Shown: positions 61,608 through 64,000 of the stretch, in pieces
Numbering within the stretch: the first letter of the stretch is position 1
How the letters are laid out: the number at the start of each line of letters is the position of its first letter
Origin: Polyangiaceae bacterium
Lineage (GTDB): Bacteria > Myxococcota_A > Polyangia > Polyangiales > Polyangiaceae
Direction: 5' to 3'
Assembly (NCBI GenBank): GCA_016712345.1
Contig: JADJRH010000001.1
Span: 3,968,001-4,032,000 of the forward strand
Length of the DNA stretch: 64,000 nt
Position numbers and translations under genes: made by a program
Notes under the pieces: generated by a model
The model's input: only the letters and a program-made list of their open reading frames with translations
Told to the model about the DNA's origin: nothing
The model's database searches: none

Positions 61608-63338
61608 TTAGGGCGGATTGCAGGCGCCGGCGCCGTTGCAACAGGCCTTACCATTGGCCATGTTGCATGTGCCGCTGCACTCGTCGTCGGGATCGGTATC
61701 GGCGTTGATGAAACCACAGACACCGTCGCTTCCGCCGCCCTTCTTGGATGCCAGACACGACCGGCACGGGCCGGTGCAGGAGGTGTCGCAACATACCTCC
61801 TGACTGGCTCCTTCGTTTGGGCAGAATCCGGTGAAACACTCGGCACCTGTGGTGCACGCCACGCCGCCGAGTTTTTTGCATTGACCATTGCCGTCGCATG
61901 CGGAGTTACCCATGCAGGCCCCGGCGGATTGGCCAACATTGATGTTCACGCAACTGCCGACACTGCCGGCCTGATTGCACACTTTGCAATCACCCGGGCA
62001 GTCGGAATTGCAACAAACGCCGTCTTCACACTGACCGTTGATACATTCATCGTCGTTTGCGCACGTGAGCCCATTGGGCTTTTTGCATGCGCCCAAACCG
62101 TCACATTTTTCGCCGCCCATACAGGTGTCGGTAGTGTTTACAGGCAGCGGGCTACAGAAGCCCGCGGGAGCGCAGGTGACGCAGGCGCCGCCGCAGTCAA
62201 CATTGCAGCAGACACCATCGGAGCATTGGCCACTTGCACAGTCAACATCACCGGCGCAAACGGTTCCGAGCCCCGAGAGAGGTTTGCACAGATTTGCCTG
62301 GCATGAAGCGCCGGGGGCGCACTGGGTGATATCCGCGCAGGTCACATAGCAGGCACTGGCGTCGCATTTGTAGGCACCGCAAGACGTGGTTATGGGCGGC
62401 ACGCAAGCGCCGTTATTACAAACTTCAGCGGTTGTTTGAACAAACGTGGTGCCGTTGCTTTCACATGTTGCATCGGCGCCGCACACCATGCCGTTATTGG
62501 CGGGCTCGTAAAGAATGGGTGCCATTCCATTGCAGCCTTCATTGGTGCAAATGCTTCCGTCGTCGGGCGGCGCGTCTTCTGCCGCTGCCACATCCACAAT
62601 GTCGCCCTGCGCATTGCACCCCGGCTTTTTGCAATCTGCCGGGATTGAATCGGCCGGGGCATCCATTGAGTCGGGCATATCCACAACATTGCCCTGACTG
62701 TCACATGTTTTGACTTTGCAATCGCCGACAGGCCCGGGACTCGGCACATCATCTGCAACCACCACCGTTGTGGGTTGGCCGTTGTCTGTGCATCCGGGGG
62801 CTTTGCAGTCGCCGACTGTTGAGTCAAGCTCGTGGTCGTCCAGGTCGGGTACCGTGATCTTATTGCCTTGTCCGTCGCAAACCTCTTGTTTGCAATCAAA
62901 CTCGTTGAGTGGACTCACCACAAAGCCATCATCAACCAGAGTTTGTTTGCAAGCTTTATCAACGCAGGCAAACTTTTGGCAATCAGTGTTTTCTCCGCAT
63001 TGAGAATCTGTTTCACAATTGCATTTGCCGTCTAAACAAGTGAGATCAACGCCACATTCAGCACCGTTGGGAGACGGTTCATGCGTTTCATTGATTCCAT
63101 CACAACCGTCAATGGTGCAGGGATTGGAATCATCGGGTTTGCCATTTTCATCGGCATCATTGGAGCAAAACCCGTCGGACGCGCATGTATCAATCGTGCA
63201 AGGATTTGTATCGGCGCACTCGTTGTCGCTCTTGCACGGGCCTTTGCCGGTGGTGTCGGCGCTGAAAATACAGGCCAGTGGAGACGTGGCCACCAGCGCT
63301 GCGCTGAGCCAGAGGTAATAAGGTCGACGTGACAACAT
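61608..63338 (-). CDS. 75-cysteine lipoprotein at the head of the radical SAM operon
   Basis: A signal peptide ends in SPLAC (residues 19-23). The mature 550 residues contain 74 further cysteines. They occur in units such as CKSDNEC...CTIDTC, CSDGVCC-NVDC, CEDGVCC-NSDC and acidic DDxxDDS linkers. Such proteins are frequent in this lineage and are normally disulfide-bonded and surface bound. Here the gene is followed after 6 bp by two radical SAM proteins, so the protein might be a substrate of thioether-type modification. That is my inference, not known. The ATG at 63338 has GGAG upstream. Confidence 0.85.
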   Translation of the reverse strand: MLSRRPYYLWLSAALVATSPLACIFSADTTGKGPCKSDNECADTNPCTIDTCASDGFCSNDADENGKPDDSNPCTIDGCDGINETHEPSPNGAECGVDLTCLDGKCNCETDSQCGENTDCQKFACVDKACKQTLVDDGFVVSPLNEFDCKQEVCDGQGNKITVPDLDDHELDSTVGDCKAPGCTDNGQPTTVVVADDVPSPGPVGDCKVKTCDSQGNVVDMPDSMDAPADSIPADCKKPGCNAQGDIVDVAAAEDAPPDDGSICTNEGCNGMAPILYEPANNGMVCGADATCESNGTTFVQTTAEVCNNGACVPPITTSCGAYKCDASACYVTCADITQCAPGASCQANLCKPLSGLGTVCAGDVDCASGQCSDGVCCNVDCGGACVTCAPAGFCSPLPVNTTDTCMGGEKCDGLGACKKPNGLTCANDDECINGQCEDGVCCNSDCPGDCKVCNQAGSVGSCVNINVGQSAGACMGNSACDGNGQCKKLGGVACTTGAECFTGFCPNEGASQEVCCDTSCTGPCRSCLASKKGGGSDGVCGFINADTDPDDECSGTCNMANGKACCNGAGACNPP

Positions 63339-63650
63339 AGGTCGAACTCCTAGAGCACCAATCGGTTTGAATCGTGAGTAAAATCAGAAGATTCCTGATG
63401 TGAGAAAGCTGAAAAATATCGGCTGGGTGCTCTAGTCTTTTCCCAGTGGAGGAGGCTCGCGCCTCCTCCCCCGCGCCGAGCAAGTCGGCCGCGGGCCCCC
63501 CTCCACGCGATCCGAACTGGGTGTCTGTCACGTGGTGGGAGCTTCGGGCCTGGCCTTCTTGCCTTGCTTTCGCCTGTTTGTGTACGCATGCAAACTATCC
63601 ATTTGGTTACGGAATCAACCGATCGGTGCTCTAGATAAAGAAAGCAACCG
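63339..63650. other. Gene-free stretch upstream of the Cys-rich gene
   Basis: This 312-bp gap contains three CTAGAGCACC copies, a GC-rich hairpin at 63448-63469 and no convincing gene. It probably also carries the promoter of the minus-strand operon. Confidence 0.5.
63350..63634. repeat. Element bounded by 18-bp inverted repeats
   Basis: CTAGAGCACCAATCGGTT (63350-63367) is repeated in inverse orientation at 63617-63634 with one mismatch. A third inverted copy of the first 10 bp lies at 63426-63435. The interior has GGAGGAGGC/GCCTCCTCC (63448-63469). It may be a small MITE-like element or a multiple operator. Confidence 0.6.
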
Positions 63651-64000
63651 CTAGAAATCGCCGCGAATGGTGAGGCCGCCGGGATTTAGAACAAGCGCTG
63701 TTGTTGTTTCAGATTTGGGGGAAGTTCTTGTTAAGAAGAACACCGCCGCTGTTCCGGCCAACGCAACACCGGCACCGATAAAGCCCCACAACATCACATT
63801 TCGATTAAACGCCTCATCGTTGGCTGCGGATATAAAATCATTGCGCCCATAGAGGTTTTTTTGAGCCTCCTTTTTGGCGGCTTCGCGGTCAAAACTCAGC
63901 CCCAAAAACACGCCGCCCACGGCGAGCCCGCCCACTGTGAGGGTTGTTCCGGTAATGAGCACCGGAGTTCGCCATGGGTATTGGGCCTCTTGAACAACCA
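63651..64000 (-). CDS. Membrane-protein C-terminus, cut by the right edge
   Basis: The frame runs without a stop from the window edge to 63651, so the gene begins outside. Visible are about 116 residues: a hydrophobic helix (VLITGTTLTVGGLAVGGVFLGL), a charged loop with KKEAQKNLYGRNDF, and a second helix (VMLWGFIGAGVALAGTAAVFFL) followed by a short beta-like tail. This two-helix ending is common at the C-terminus of TPR or PEGA-type lipoproteins and secretion-linked proteins in Myxococcota. I cannot assign a function. Confidence 0.65.
   Translation of the reverse strand, partial: VVQEAQYPWRTPVLITGTTLTVGGLAVGGVFLGLSFDREAAKKEAQKNLYGRNDFISAANDEAFNRNVMLWGFIGAGVALAGTAAVFFLTRTSPKSETTTALVLNPGGLTIRGDF

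Noticed and set aside
61557..62306. Plus-strand frame of 249 codons rich in Ala/Gly opposite the Cys-rich gene
   Set aside because: It mirrors the Cys-rich coding frame and shows no start signal or family match.

Overview
The window looks like a chromosome segment from a GC-rich, predatory or social delta-type bacterium, most likely a member of the Myxococcota (Polyangia). This is inferred from several things together: many Cys-rich or Gly/Ser-linker lipoproteins, an IgGFc-binding/IPT surface pair, a Ser/Thr protein kinase divergent from an FHA-sigma54 activator, carboxypeptidase-regulatory-like repeat proteins, and Tat/DUF1501 secretion partners. No rRNA, tRNA, IS element, phage or CRISPR array was recognised.

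Layout. 0-10 kb: a partial hypothetical gene, a lipoprotein with three copies of an unnamed Cys domain, a zinc-ribbon membrane protein, a frameshifted VWA lipoprotein, a coupled OYE/SDR pair, a two-segment membrane protein and an SGNH hydrolase. 10-17 kb: Nif3, a radical SAM/SPASM protein with a YkgJ-type Cys-cluster partner, a YdcF-like protein, glucokinase and a MAPEG protein. 17-23 kb: an IgGFc-binding-like protein coupled to an IPT/TIG protein, and a VanW protein with a lost reading frame at its C-terminus. 23-29 kb: an operon for a ferredoxin-type reductase, a MerR regulator and a diiron protein, preceded by a strong palindrome. It converges on a molybdopterin oxidoreductase that is coupled to a lipoprotein. 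29-39 kb: MltG, a short repeat array, a giant repeat/PDZ protein, a lipoprotein, an M23 peptidase, a frameshifted K+ channel and a glycosyltransferase. 39-54 kb: kinase and FHA-EBP pair, DUF1501 and haem-protein pair, a TIGR01777 epimerase, a FabV-like reductase, crotonase and small secreted proteins.

53.7-63.3 kb is the most distinctive part. On the minus strand, a 75-cysteine lipoprotein is followed 6 bp later by a protein with two radical SAM modules. A second two-module radical SAM protein overlaps it by 19 bp. Then come a B12-type radical SAM-like protein with a DUF483-like domain and a missing cluster cysteine, and an ACAD10/11-like acyl-CoA dehydrogenase 14 bp further on. This looks like one transcription unit with five radical-SAM-type modules and no function I can name.

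Three genes (VWA, VanW, K+ channel) are each broken by one small shift in a homopolymer or GC repeat. That pattern suggests assembly error, but real mutation cannot be excluded. The palindrome GTGTACAC and its relative GTGTACGC recur far more often than base composition predicts, in all frames and between genes. Several intergenic regions hold arrays or nested hairpins that no gene explains.
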